Program-made: the position numbers and the translations under genes | Notes under the pieces: model-generated | What the model was told of the DNA's origin: nothing | The model's input: only the letters and a program-made list of their open reading frames with translations | Databases searched by the model: none | In this document: positions 35,416-43,629 of the stretch, piece after piece | Position numbering within the stretch: the first letter of the stretch is position 1 | Layout: every line of letters begins with the position of its first letter | NCBI RefSeq assembly: GCF_019247635.1 | Contig: NZ_JAFBAR010000070.1 | Location: forward strand, 1-48,169 | Direction: 5' to 3' | Source: Mycobacterium sp. | GTDB lineage: Bacteria > Actinomycetota > Actinomycetes > Mycobacteriales > Mycobacteriaceae | Length of the DNA stretch: 48,169 bases

Positions 35416-36210
35416 TCAGTGCGTGACATCGGTGGTGGAAGCCATCGCCGCGCCGACGATCCCGGCGGTGTTCTGCAACGCGGCGGGCACCACCGGCGTG
35501 CGGTTTTCCAACAGCGGCACCCATTTTTCGGCTTTGCGACTGATCCCGCCACCGGCGATGAACAGGTCCGGCCAGATCGCGTTCTCGATCGCGACCAGCA
35601 CCTTTGTCACCTGCTTGGCCCACTTCTCGAAGCTCCAGTCGTTCTTGTCCCTGACCGACGACGCCGCCCGGTGCTCTGCTTCTTTGCCGCCGACCTCGAG
35701 ATGGCCGAATTCGGTGTTAGGTATCAACGTCCCGTTGTGGATGACGGCGGATCCGATGCCGGTACCGAAGGTCAGCAGCACCACCAGGCCCGAGTTGCCT
35801 TTGCCGGCCCCGTAGCGTTCCTCGGCAAGTCCGGCGGCATCCGCGTCGTTGAGAATCGTGACCCTCTGACCGTTCAGCTCGCCGCTGATGATGTCGCGTG
35901 CGTTGGTGCCGATCCAGGACCTGTCGACGTTGGCCGCGGTCTGGACGATGCCGTGGGTCACCACGCCTGGGTAAGTCACCCCGAGCGGGCCGGTCCAGCC
36001 GAAGCCGTTGACGACCTCGGCGATGGTCTTGGCAACTGCCGACGGGGTGGCCGGTTGCGGGGTCAACAGTTTGATCCGATCGCCGATCAGCTGTCCGGTG
36101 TCCAGATCGACGATGGCACCCTTGATGCCGCTGCCGCCGACGTCGATGCCGAACCCGCGACGCTGCGGCGTGGCACCGGTGCTGTCGGGGCCGGGGTCGG
36201 TGCTGGTCAT
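35416..36210 (-). CDS. ppgK: Polyphosphate glucokinase PpgK
   Basis: A 264-residue ROK-type kinase phosphorylating glucose with polyphosphate or ATP. It has the phosphate motif GIDVGGSGIKG near residue 21, NDADAAGLAE, TFGTGIGSA and the family stretch EFGHLEVGGKEAE. ATG 36210 follows AAGGAG. The frame is open to 36378, but that part overlaps the divergent gene. Confidence 0.95.
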   Translation of the reverse strand: MTSTDPGPDSTGATPQRRGFGIDVGGSGIKGAIVDLDTGQLIGDRIKLLTPQPATPSAVAKTIAEVVNGFGWTGPLGVTYPGVVTHGIVQTAANVDRSWIGTNARDIISGELNGQRVTILNDADAAGLAEERYGAGKGNSGLVVLLTFGTGIGSAVIHNGTLIPNTEFGHLEVGGKEAEHRAASSVRDKNDWSFEKWAKQVTKVLVAIENAIWPDLFIAGGGISRKAEKWVPLLENRTPVVPAALQNTAGIVGAAMASTTDVTH

Positions 36211-36326
36211 CGAAGCTCCTTGGTGAGACATACGACACTTGCGATGCAGGCTCACCTTAGCCCGCGGGGGGCGCGGTTGAGACCGGAGCCAGCGCGGTCC
36301 ATCGCCGCCTGTGATGCGATAGGCGC

Positions 36327-37205
36327 GTGACGCGATCCGACAACGAGCCCGCCCTGCTGCGCTCGGTGGCCGAGACATTGGCCATCGAGGCGGCCGCGTT
36401 TGTGCGGTCTCGCCGCGCCGAGGTTTTTGGCCCCGCCCCCGGTCCCGTCGACAGCGGTGCCGTGCGCGCTAAGACCACGCCAACCGACCCGGTGACCGTT
36501 GTCGACACCGAGACCGAACGGCTGTTGCGTGGCCGGCTGGCCGAATTGCGGCCTGGTGACCCGATTTTGGGGGAGGAGGGCGGCGGGCCCACCCAGGGAG
36601 CCACCGCCGCCGGTACCGACACCGTCACGTGGGTGCTCGACCCCATCGATGGCACGGTGAATTTCGTCTACGGAATCCCGGCCTACGCGATTTCGGTGGG
36701 GGCCCAGGTCGCCGGTGTCTCGGTGGCCGGCGCCGTCGCCGACGTCGTCGGCGCCCAGGTGTATTCGGCGGCCAGCGGCCTCGGTGCCCATGTCCGCGAC
36801 GGGAAGGGGACCCACCCGTTGCGCTGCACCAGCGTCGAGGATCTGTCAATGGCGTTGCTGGGCACCGGATTTGGGTATTCGACGCGGCGGCGCGCCAGGC
36901 AAGCGACCCTGTTGGCGCACATGCTGCCGGTAGTCCGCGACGTGCGCCGCATCGGCTCGGCGGCGTTGGACCTGTGCATGGTCGCCGCGGGCCGGTTGGA
37001 CGCCTACTACGAACACGGGCTGCAGGTCTGGGACTGCGCGGCGGGCGCGTTGATCGCCGCCGAAGCGGGGGCGCGCATAGTGCTGCCGCCGGACCACCGC
37101 CCGGAGGCCGGCGCCGGGTTGGTGGTGGCGGCCGCGCCGGGGATTGCCGATCAGCTGCTGGCGGCCCTGGACCAATTCAACGGCCTGGACCCCATCCTGG
37201 ACTGA
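36327..37205 (+). CDS. suhB: Inositol-1-monophosphatase family protein (Rv2701c/SuhB-like)
   Basis: A 292-residue phosphatase of the IMPase superfamily. Metal sites are seen in GEEGG, DPIDGTVNFVYG and WDCAAG, the three usual motifs. It may act on inositol phosphate for phosphatidylinositol and mycothiol supply; other sugar phosphates are possible. GTG 36327 starts TRSDNEPALL after the initiator. It is divergent from ppgK and converges with cei, 12 bp away. Confidence 0.88.
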   Translation: MTRSDNEPALLRSVAETLAIEAAAFVRSRRAEVFGPAPGPVDSGAVRAKTTPTDPVTVVDTETERLLRGRLAELRPGDPILGEEGGGPTQGATAAGTDTVTWVLDPIDGTVNFVYGIPAYAISVGAQVAGVSVAGAVADVVGAQVYSAASGLGAHVRDGKGTHPLRCTSVEDLSMALLGTGFGYSTRRRARQATLLAHMLPVVRDVRRIGSAALDLCMVAAGRLDAYYEHGLQVWDCAAGALIAAEAGARIVLPPDHRPEAGAGLVVAAAPGIADQLLAALDQFNGLDPILD

Positions 37206-37217
37206 GCGGGCGCGCGG

Positions 37218-37871
37218 TCAGCAGCCGCTGGAGTGAATCTTGGTCAGCAGCGCTGGATCTGACGGCTCGGTGGCGCCGGGCTTCAGACTCGCGAGCACGG
37301 CGTCGATGTCGTCGTCGTGTGCCAGCGAACTGAAGTCGGTGCCCAGCGCCAGGTCGACGGAGTCGTCGGCACGGGTGTCGTGATAGAGCTCGGTGCACGG
37401 CGCCACCAGCCACAGCGCCGCCGCGGTGGATTGTCCGGCGGTTCCGAAGCGGATCTGGCCCTGGCAGTTCAGCCGGGTGCCGGCGTAGAGCGGGTCGTTG
37501 GCGGCCGTCGGCTGCGCGAAGCCCAGGTCCTTCAATGCGCCGGCGACGTCAGCGGCTTGACCACCGCGCCCGCTGGCGTTGAGGACGTGGACTTTGGTGT
37601 CGGCGAGTTTGGCGGGCGCGACGTCGGTCATCTCGGTCCGTGACACCGATTCGCCGAGCTGCGGGGGCGATGTCGACCCGGCCGCCTGCGGGGGCGGGTT
37701 GCACACCGCCGCTTCGTGCACCTTGGCCGGCCGCGTCAGCGCGATGGTCCACACCACGCCCGTGACCAGGACGAGGAACACCACTACAAAAATCGCCGGC
37801 CGGGGGTTGCGGCGCCGAAAGGGCCGACCGTGCTTGTCGAAAGCGGTGCCCTCGGTGATTTGTGCGACCAC
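37218..37871 (-). CDS. cei: Cell envelope integrity protein Cei
   Basis: A 217-residue protein with a cytoplasmic basic start (FDKHGRPFRRRNPRP), one TM helix (AIFVVVFLVLVTGVVWTIAL) and an exported LytR_C domain (DTKVHVLNASGRGGQAADVAG) with cysteines. The M. tuberculosis homologue Rv2700 is reported to be needed for envelope integrity. GTG 37871 lies 7 nt after TAAAGT, suggesting a leaderless transcript; GTG 37880 is an alternative. Confidence 0.88.
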   Translation of the reverse strand: MVAQITEGTAFDKHGRPFRRRNPRPAIFVVVFLVLVTGVVWTIALTRPAKVHEAAVCNPPPQAAGSTSPPQLGESVSRTEMTDVAPAKLADTKVHVLNASGRGGQAADVAGALKDLGFAQPTAANDPLYAGTRLNCQGQIRFGTAGQSTAAALWLVAPCTELYHDTRADDSVDLALGTDFSSLAHDDDIDAVLASLKPGATEPSDPALLTKIHSSGC

Positions 37872-38063
37872 ACGTGGCACTTTAGCGGCACCAGAAAAGC
37901 ACTGCTCAAAGCCGGGCGCAGGGGCCGCGGTGGTGGTGTGACGTAAATCACAACCGAATGGGAGGGGATACGGGCACGAATCGTTTGGTGGATGCGTTCG
38001 ACGCTGGTACAAAGCGTTGCTTGAGGTTATGAGGGTTCGAGGGGACAGGACGGGGAAACGACG

Positions 38064-38366
38064 ATGCCCACCGACTACGACGCTCCACGACGCACCGAGA
38101 CCGACGATGTCTCGGAGGACTCGTTAGAGGAGCTCAAGGCACGGCGCAACGAGGCGGCTTCGGCCGTCGTCGACGTGGACGAATCCGAGTCCGCTGAATC
38201 TTTCGAACTGCCCGGGGCCGACCTGTCCGGCGAGGAATTGTCCGTTCGCGTCGTCCCGAAACAAGCTGACGAGTTCACCTGCTCGAGTTGCTTCCTGGTA
38301 CAGCACCGCAGCCGGCTGGCCAGCGAGAAGAACGGCGTGATGATCTGTACCGACTGCGCAGCCTGA
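38064..38366 (+). CDS. DUF4193 family protein (Rv2699c-like)
   Basis: A 100-residue acidic protein with a CSSC pair and a CTDC pair at the C-terminus, so a zinc ribbon is likely. DUF4193 is highly conserved in actinobacteria; function unknown. ATG 38064 follows a GGGGAAA stretch. The 192-bp gap to cei holds the divergent promoters. Confidence 0.88.
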   Translation: MPTDYDAPRRTETDDVSEDSLEELKARRNEAASAVVDVDESESAESFELPGADLSGEELSVRVVPKQADEFTCSSCFLVQHRSRLASEKNGVMICTDCAA

Positions 38367-38375
38367 TCGCTGCAC

Positions 38376-38885
38376 TCAGCTTGTCAGCGCCGACAGCACC
38401 CGCTCGGGGTGACGGCAACTCACCAGCCAATACGGCGTCGGATCCTCGGGATCATCGAGGACCAGCAGAATCATTGGGCCTATCCATGGCCGATGCAGGA
38501 CAAACGCCGCGGGGTCGAGTTGGCGCCCCAGCGCCGCGGACTTGGCGGTGTGCGGGACTTCTGCGGAGCGGGCGATCACGGTGACGGGTAAGTGCGCATC
38601 CGCCGCCCACAGTTCGACCAGTTCACCGGGGCCTTCAACGGGGCCTTGGTCACCTTTGTCACCGACGGTCACCCGAATCTCCACTCGTCCCAGCCACAAC
38701 AGTGCACCGGTCGCGACCGTGAACAACGTTGCGAACGGCAGCCAATCCGGCAGGGCTTTGACACCGAGGTTGATTTCGACCGCGATGAGCGCCGCCAGGC
38801 CAAAGGCCAGCGGCCACCACCACCATGGGACCCACAGTCGCTCGCGATATCGCACGCTGTGCGGCGCGACGCGCGTACCTGACAC
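38376..38885 (-). CDS. DUF3093 membrane protein (Rv2698-like)
   Basis: A 169-residue protein with [17 protein letters not shown] and two TM segments near the start, then a soluble beta-rich region ending [20 protein letters not shown]. This fits DUF3093, unknown function, nearly always divergent from dut. GTG 38885 lies 7 nt after TACCCT, leaderless. It converges with DUF4193 (9 bp gap). Confidence 0.86.
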   Translation of the reverse strand: MSGTRVAPHSVRYRERLWVPWWWWPLAFGLAALIAVEINLGVKALPDWLPFATLFTVATGALLWLGRVEIRVTVGDKGDQGPVEGPGELVELWAADAHLPVTVIARSAEVPHTAKSAALGRQLDPAAFVLHRPWIGPMILLVLDDPEDPTPYWLVSCRHPERVLSALTS

Positions 38886-38892
38886 GCGGTCA

Positions 38893-38902
38893 AGGGTAAT
38901 CT
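38893..38902. promoter_or_regulatory. Overlapping divergent -10 elements of dut and the DUF3093 gene
   Basis: TAATCT (38897-38902, plus) serves dut and TACCCT (38893-38898, minus) serves the DUF3093 gene; they share two base pairs. Both starts are 7-8 nt downstream, and the gap between the genes is only 25 bp. Confidence 0.7.
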
Positions 38903-38910
38903 GTGGCCCC

Positions 38911-39375
38911 GTGTCGATCAGTCTGGCCGTTGTCCGTCTCGACCCCGGGCTCCCCATGCCCAGCCGCGCACATGACGGCGACGCGGGTGTCGATCTTTAC
39001 AGCGCGGAAGACGTCACGCTGTCGCCCGGGCATCGTGCCCTGGTGCGCACGGGCATCGCGGTCGCCGTGCCACACGGAATGGTCGGGCTGGTCCACCCGC
39101 GCTCGGGATTGGCTTCGCGCGTGGGACTTTCGATCGTCAACAGTCCGGGCACCATCGACGCGGGCTACCGGGGTGAGATCAAGGTCGCGCTGATCAACCT
39201 CGACCCGGAGACGCCGATCGTCGTGCATCGCGGCGACCGTATCGCCCAGCTGCTGGTGCAGCGGGTCGAGTTAGTCCCGCTGGTCGAGGTTTCGTCGTTC
39301 GACGAGGCAGGGTTGGCCGACACATCCCGTGGCGATGGTGGCCACGGGTCCTCCGGTGGACACGCGAGTTTATGA
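38911..39375 (+). CDS. dut: dUTP pyrophosphatase Dut
   Basis: A 154-residue trimeric dUTPase that keeps uracil out of DNA and supplies dUMP. All five motifs are present: [47 protein letters not shown] and the C-terminal [15 protein letters not shown] 38911 gives the usual length and lies 8 nt after TAATCT. Confidence 0.97.
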   Translation: MSISLAVVRLDPGLPMPSRAHDGDAGVDLYSAEDVTLSPGHRALVRTGIAVAVPHGMVGLVHPRSGLASRVGLSIVNSPGTIDAGYRGEIKVALINLDPETPIVVHRGDRIAQLLVQRVELVPLVEVSSFDEAGLADTSRGDGGHGSSGGHASL

Positions 39376-39447
39376 CAGCCCCGGCGACGATGCAGTGGGG
39401 GCACCGCCCGCTTGCGGGGGACGATGCGATGAGGAGGAGCGGCGCTT
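39376..39447 (+). repeat. Single MIRU-like element between dut and the DUF3710 gene
   Basis: The 72-bp gap contains CCGGCGACGATGCAG, a CCCGC/GCGGG stem, a second GACGATGC and GATGAGGAGGAGCGGCGC. The GACGATGCAG core and GAGGAGG end match the array at 1-179. The GAGGAGG also acts as the ribosome site of the next gene. Confidence 0.75.
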
Positions 39448-40227
39448 ATGGCGGCTTTCGGTAGGCGCAAAGGCACAGACGACGGCGAGAACGCTTCCAG
39501 CAGTGCGCCGGAACCGGCGGAGGAGCGCTCGGAGTCCGCAGTGCCGGACACCGTCGAGGCCCAGGACTCCGAGGAGCTGGAGGGCCCGTTCGACATCGAA
39601 GACTTCGACGACCCCAAGGCCGCTGAGCTGGCCCGACTGGACCTGGGCTCGGTACTGATTCCGATGCCCGAGGCGGCGCAGGTGCAGGTCGAGCTGACCG
39701 AGACCGGGGTTCCCAGCGCGGTCTGGGTCGTCACCGCCAACGGCCGCTTCACGATTGCCGCATATGCGGCACCGAAGACCGGGGGCCTATGGCGCGAGGT
39801 GGCCGGCGAGCTTGCCGACTCGCTTCGCAAGGACTCCGCCAGCGTCTCCATCAAGGACGGCCCGTGGGGCCGGGAAGTGATCGGAACGGCCTCGGGCGCG
39901 GTGCGTTTCATCGGGGTCGACGGCTACCGGTGGATGGTCCGCTGCGTCGTCAACGGCCCGCACGAGACGATCGACGCGCTGGCCGAAGAGGCGCGTACGG
40001 CGTTGGCGGACACCGTAGTTCGCCGCGGGGACACCCCGCTGCCGGTGCGCACGCCGCTTCCGGTGCAGCTGCCCGAGCCCATGGTGGAACAGCTTCGGGA
40101 GGCGGCGGCCGCGCAGGCGCAACAAGCCTCGGAACAACCCGACGCGCAGCAGCAACCCGGCGAGCAGGCCGCGCGCCGCGGCGCTGGGGGATCGGCGATG
40201 CAGCAACTGCGCAGCAGTGGCGGCTAG
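39448..40227 (+). CDS. DUF3710 family protein (Rv2696c-like)
   Basis: A 259-residue protein. The N-terminus is charged (FGRRKGTDDGENASS), then comes an acidic linker and a conserved core: LDLGSVLIPMP, GVPSAVWVVTANGRFTIAAYAAPK, LWREVAGELADSLR, GWMVRCVV-like RWMVRCVVNG. A Gln/Ala-rich tail ends the protein. DUF3710 function is unknown. ATG 39448 uses the GAGGAGG of the repeat element. Confidence 0.86.
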   Translation: MAAFGRRKGTDDGENASSSAPEPAEERSESAVPDTVEAQDSEELEGPFDIEDFDDPKAAELARLDLGSVLIPMPEAAQVQVELTETGVPSAVWVVTANGRFTIAAYAAPKTGGLWREVAGELADSLRKDSASVSIKDGPWGREVIGTASGAVRFIGVDGYRWMVRCVVNGPHETIDALAEEARTALADTVVRRGDTPLPVRTPLPVQLPEPMVEQLREAAAAQAQQASEQPDAQQQPGEQAARRGAGGSAMQQLRSSGG

Positions 40228-40245
40228 CACGCGGCTACAACGCGG

Positions 40246-40944
40246 TTAGAGATCAGCGAGAGCCTCCAGGCAGGCGGCACCGAGCGCGGCGGTGTCAGCG
40301 CCAAATTGATCCAGCGTCACCGTCCGCAACGCCGCCCGCGGCGCCGCGGCGGCCCATTCGACAGCGACTCGCAGCGGATGTATCGGATCGTCGACGGCGG
40401 CGGCCACGCCCAACGGTGCGCTCAATCGGCATAGGTCGGCGCGGCTGGGCGCGACGTATGCCGCCGCTGCCTCCATCGAGTCCGGTAGTTGCGGCCACTG
40501 CGCACGCCACGAACGCGTCAGCTCCGCTGCCAACCAGGGTGGACTGGATGCTTGCATCTGCGACGTCGTTGCCTGCAGCCCCTCGCGCCGCAGCTGGGCT
40601 GCCGAATACCGGGCGGCCGCGGCGGCCGGCGCCGAGCCGGGCGCCCCTGTCCAGGCGGGCAGCGCGGCCAGGACGGCGACGGTCAGATCAGGATGGGCCA
40701 ACGCCCAGGCGACGGCCACCGCGGCACCGATCGACACACCGCCGACGGCGATCGGGCCGGCTCGCGCGGCGTCGTCCAAGGCCGCCAGGTAGCCGTCGAT
40801 CAAGCGGTCCGGTTGCGGCGGCGGAGCCACAACGGTCGCACCGACCGCGCCCAACGGACCGGAAAATGCCCGAGTGATGTAGTCGTCGTCGGAGCCGGTT
40901 CCGGGCAACAAAACGGCTGCGACACCGCGCAAGTCGACAGCCAT
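40246..40944 (-). CDS. Alpha/beta hydrolase-fold protein (Rv2695-like)
   Basis: A 232-residue protein with LLPGTGSDDDYITRAF, the nucleophile elbow GGVSIGAA and a likely acid in AAVDDPIHPL. The final histidine is not obvious, so activity is uncertain. ATG 40944 starts AVDLRGVAAVLLPG after Met; the frame is open to 41040. It converges with DUF3710 (18 bp gap). Confidence 0.75.
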   Translation of the reverse strand: MAVDLRGVAAVLLPGTGSDDDYITRAFSGPLGAVGATVVAPPPQPDRLIDGYLAALDDAARAGPIAVGGVSIGAAVAVAWALAHPDLTVAVLAALPAWTGAPGSAPAAAAARYSAAQLRREGLQATTSQMQASSPPWLAAELTRSWRAQWPQLPDSMEAAAAYVAPSRADLCRLSAPLGVAAAVDDPIHPLRVAVEWAAAAPRAALRTVTLDQFGADTAALGAACLEALADL

Positions 40945-41102
40945 CCCTCGATAGTGCCCGGCGCTCGCCGGGGCTCCAACATTGCGGGTTTGGCCCGTGT
41001 GGCGCCGGGGAACCAAGAGGTCTACGGTGTCCGTTGGCATAGGTGGAAGCGCCGATAGCTGGACGAGCTTCGAATAGCGAATATGAAGTGTCAGGAGTGG
41101 CC

Positions 41103-41471
41103 ATGAGGGCCCAAGGTTATCTGCGCCGGCTCACTCGTCGGTTGACGGAGGATCCGGAGCAGCGTGACGCCGCGGAGCTGTCCGACGAGGTCACCAGTAC
41201 CGGCGCGCAGCGAGCCATCGACTGTCAGCGCGGCCAAGAGGTCACGATGGTGGGCACCCTGCGCAGCGTCGAAACCTGCGGCAAGGGTGGGGCCAGCGGG
41301 GTCCGGGCCGAACTGTTCGACGGCAGTGACACCGTCACACTGGTTTGGCTGGGCCAACGCCGGATCCCCGGCATCGACTCCGGCCGAACACTGCGGGTGC
41401 GCGGCCGGATGGGCCAGTTGGAGAGCGGTGGCAAGGCTATCTACAACCCGCACTACGAAATCCAGCGCTGA
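41103..41471 (+). CDS. OB-fold nucleic acid binding protein (Rv2694c-like)
   Basis: A 122-residue protein: a basic N-terminal helix, then an OB fold (EVTMVGTLRSVETC, VRAELFDGSDTVTLVWLGQ, GRTLRVRGRMGQ). Such domains bind DNA or RNA; partner unknown. ATG 41103 follows AGGAG by 7 nt. Confidence 0.82.
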   Translation: MRAQGYLRRLTRRLTEDPEQRDAAELSDEVTSTGAQRAIDCQRGQEVTMVGTLRSVETCGKGGASGVRAELFDGSDTVTLVWLGQRRIPGIDSGRTLRVRGRMGQLESGGKAIYNPHYEIQR

Positions 41472-41509
41472 CTGACCCGCCGGGTTTCGGCTGGGCTTAG
41501 ACTGCCCGG

Positions 41510-42169
41510 GTGCCCGTGACCGCTGATCGCACCAACCACGAGCGTCTTTTGGCGCAGGCCGGGGGCGTGAGCGGGCTCATCTATTCGACGCTGCCGGTCC
41601 TGACGTTCGTCGTGGTTTCCAGCGCTGCAGGCCTGCTGTCCGCAATCGGGTGTGCGCTGGGTGTCGCCGGCTTGGTCTTGCTCTGGCGGCTGATTCGGCG
41701 CGACTCCTTGCAACCGGCGGTGTCCGGGTTTTTCGGGGTCGCCGTCTGTGCGTTGATCGCCTACCTGGTGGGGCAGTCTAAGGGCTACTTCCTACTGGGC
41801 ATTTGGATGTCGTTGGTGTGGGCGATCGCCTTCGCGCTGTCGATGCTGATCCGCCGGCCCGCGGTGGGCTATCTGTGGAGCTGGGCCACGGGGCGTGATC
41901 GGGGCTGGCGCCGGGTGCCCCGTGCCGTCCACGCCTTCGACATCGCCACGCTGGGCTGGACGCTGGTATTTGCCGCCCGGTTCATCGTGCAGCGACTGCT
42001 CTACGACGCCGACAAGACCGGTTGGCTGGGCGTGGCACGCATCGCAATGGGTTGGCCGCTGACCGCGCTGGCGGCCCTGGCGACATACGCGGCAATCAAG
42101 GCCGCTCAGCGCGCCATAGCCCCCGAAGACCCAGCAGAAGCGGTCGAAGCCGAGGCCGGCGGCGACTAG
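41510..42169 (+). CDS. DUF3159 membrane protein (Rv2693c-like)
   Basis: A 219-residue membrane protein with about six TM segments, including LIYSTLPVLTFVVVSSAAGLL, and the conserved FFGVAVCALIAYLVGQSKGYF. DUF3159 function is unknown. GTG 41510 lies 6 nt after TAGACT, leaderless. Its stop shares CTAG with the convergent ceoC stop. Confidence 0.85.
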   Translation: MPVTADRTNHERLLAQAGGVSGLIYSTLPVLTFVVVSSAAGLLSAIGCALGVAGLVLLWRLIRRDSLQPAVSGFFGVAVCALIAYLVGQSKGYFLLGIWMSLVWAIAFALSMLIRRPAVGYLWSWATGRDRGWRRVPRAVHAFDIATLGWTLVFAARFIVQRLLYDADKTGWLGVARIAMGWPLTALAALATYAAIKAAQRAIAPEDPAEAVEAEAGGD

Positions 42170-42840
42170 TCGGGCGTATCAGCCGCCGGGAGCAGCAGTT
42201 TGCTCAGGTCCTCCTCGACCTCGGTGCCCGCGACGAAGAGCAATTCGTCGCCGCCTTCCAGCGGCTCGTCGGCCTCCGGCACGATCACCCGCGGTCCGCG
42301 CAGGATGGTCACCAATGCGGCATCCCGCGGCAGTTGCAGCTTGCGCACCGGTTTGCCGCCCCACGGGGTGTCGTCGGGCAGGGTGATCTCGACCAGGTTG
42401 GCCTGGCCCTTGCGGAACTCCATCAGCCGCACAAGGTCACCGACGGCCACCGCCTCCTCGATCAATGAGGCCAGCATGCGGGGAGTCGACACCGCGACGT
42501 CCACGCCCCAGGCATCAGTGAACAACCACTCGTTGCGGGGATCGTTCACTCGGGCCACCACCCGCGGCACCGCGAATTCGGTCTTGGCCAACAGGCTGAG
42601 CACCACGTTGGCTTTGTCGTCGCCGGTAGCGGCGACGACGACGTCGAATTCCTCGAGATGCACCGACTCGAGCAGGCTCAGCTCGCAGGCGTCGCCGAGC
42701 CGCCAGTGCGCGGCCGGAATGGCGTCGACGTCCACATGGTCGGGGTTGCGCTCGATGAGCGTGATGTCGTGGCCGTTGGCCACGAGCTCGCGGGTGACCG
42801 AACGGCCCACCGCGCCGGCCCCGGCCACAGCTACCTTCAT
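42166..42840 (-). CDS. ceoC: Trk potassium uptake regulator CeoC (TrkA-type)
   Basis: A 224-residue TrkA protein with an N-terminal Rossmann/RCK domain (MKVAVAGAGAVGRSVTREL, then VVVAATGDDKANV) and a C-terminal TrkA_C domain. It gates potassium uptake in response to nucleotide. It follows ceoB by 13 bp, one operon. No ion channel gene is next to the pair. Confidence 0.9.
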   Translation of the reverse strand: MKVAVAGAGAVGRSVTRELVANGHDITLIERNPDHVDVDAIPAAHWRLGDACELSLLESVHLEEFDVVVAATGDDKANVVLSLLAKTEFAVPRVVARVNDPRNEWLFTDAWGVDVAVSTPRMLASLIEEAVAVGDLVRLMEFRKGQANLVEITLPDDTPWGGKPVRKLQLPRDAALVTILRGPRVIVPEADEPLEGGDELLFVAGTEVEEDLSKLLLPAADTPD

Positions 42841-42853
42841 TTTTCGCCGCTTT

Positions 42854-43525
42854 TCATTTATCTAGATCCTCACTCGGGGGCAGTGCCGCGATGGCCACGG
42901 CCTCGGCGGCCCGACCGGATATCGCGGCGACGTACACCTGATCACCGGACTGAATGACGGTCTTGGGTTCGGGCAGCACCCCGGTGCCGAACCGGATGAG
43001 AAACGCCACCCGCGCGCCGGTGGCCTGCTCCAGTTCGGTGGCCTTGCGGCCCACCCAGTCCTCGTGCAGGACGACTTCGGCGACCGCGACGGTGCCAGTC
43101 GGATCCCGCCACTTGGCGGTCTCACTCTCCCGGGTCAGTGCGTTGAGCAGGCGGTCGGTGGTCCAGGGCACAGTGGCGATCGTCGGGATGCCGAGCCGTT
43201 CGTAGACTTCGGCGCGCTTGGCGTCGTAGATGCGCGCAACGACACGCTTCACCCCGAAAGTTTCCCGGGCGAGCCGCGCGGAGATGATGTTGGAGTTGTC
43301 TCCGGATGACACGGCGGCGAACGCGTCGGCCTCCTCGATTCCGGCCCTCAGCAGCACATCTCGGTCGAATCCCTGGCCAAGCACGCGCTCGCCGGCGAAC
43401 TCGGGGCTGAGCCGGTTGAAGGCCGCGCTTTCGCGATCGATGACCGCGACGTCGTGGCCGATCCGCGACAACCCGTCGGCCAATGAAGACCCGACTCGGC
43501 CGCACCCCATCACAACAATCCGCAC
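42854..43525 (-). CDS. ceoB: Trk potassium uptake regulator CeoB (TrkA-type)
   Basis: A 223-residue TrkA protein with RIVVMGCGRVGSSLADGLS, the acidic ribose site VIDRES, FAAVSSGDNSNI and a C-terminal TrkA_C domain. It is a paralogue and probable partner of ceoC. GTG 43525 follows AGGA with good spacing. It is divergent from the APC transporter, 104 bp away. Confidence 0.9.
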   Translation of the reverse strand: MRIVVMGCGRVGSSLADGLSRIGHDVAVIDRESAAFNRLSPEFAGERVLGQGFDRDVLLRAGIEEADAFAAVSSGDNSNIISARLARETFGVKRVVARIYDAKRAEVYERLGIPTIATVPWTTDRLLNALTRESETAKWRDPTGTVAVAEVVLHEDWVGRKATELEQATGARVAFLIRFGTGVLPEPKTVIQSGDQVYVAAISGRAAEAVAIAALPPSEDLDK

Positions 43526-43629
43526 TGGCGATCCTCTCGTCGGCCACCCATTTGGCCAGCCGGTTTCGGTCCGGATCATTCTCGCCTACGGCACGCTACC
43601 AAGCCCGGGTGGGCTTACTCTTGGCTCTC

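Noticed and set aside
35716..35721. TTAGGT resembling the start of an IdeR box
   Set aside because: Only one half is present and it lies within ppgK; no full IdeR box was found in the window.
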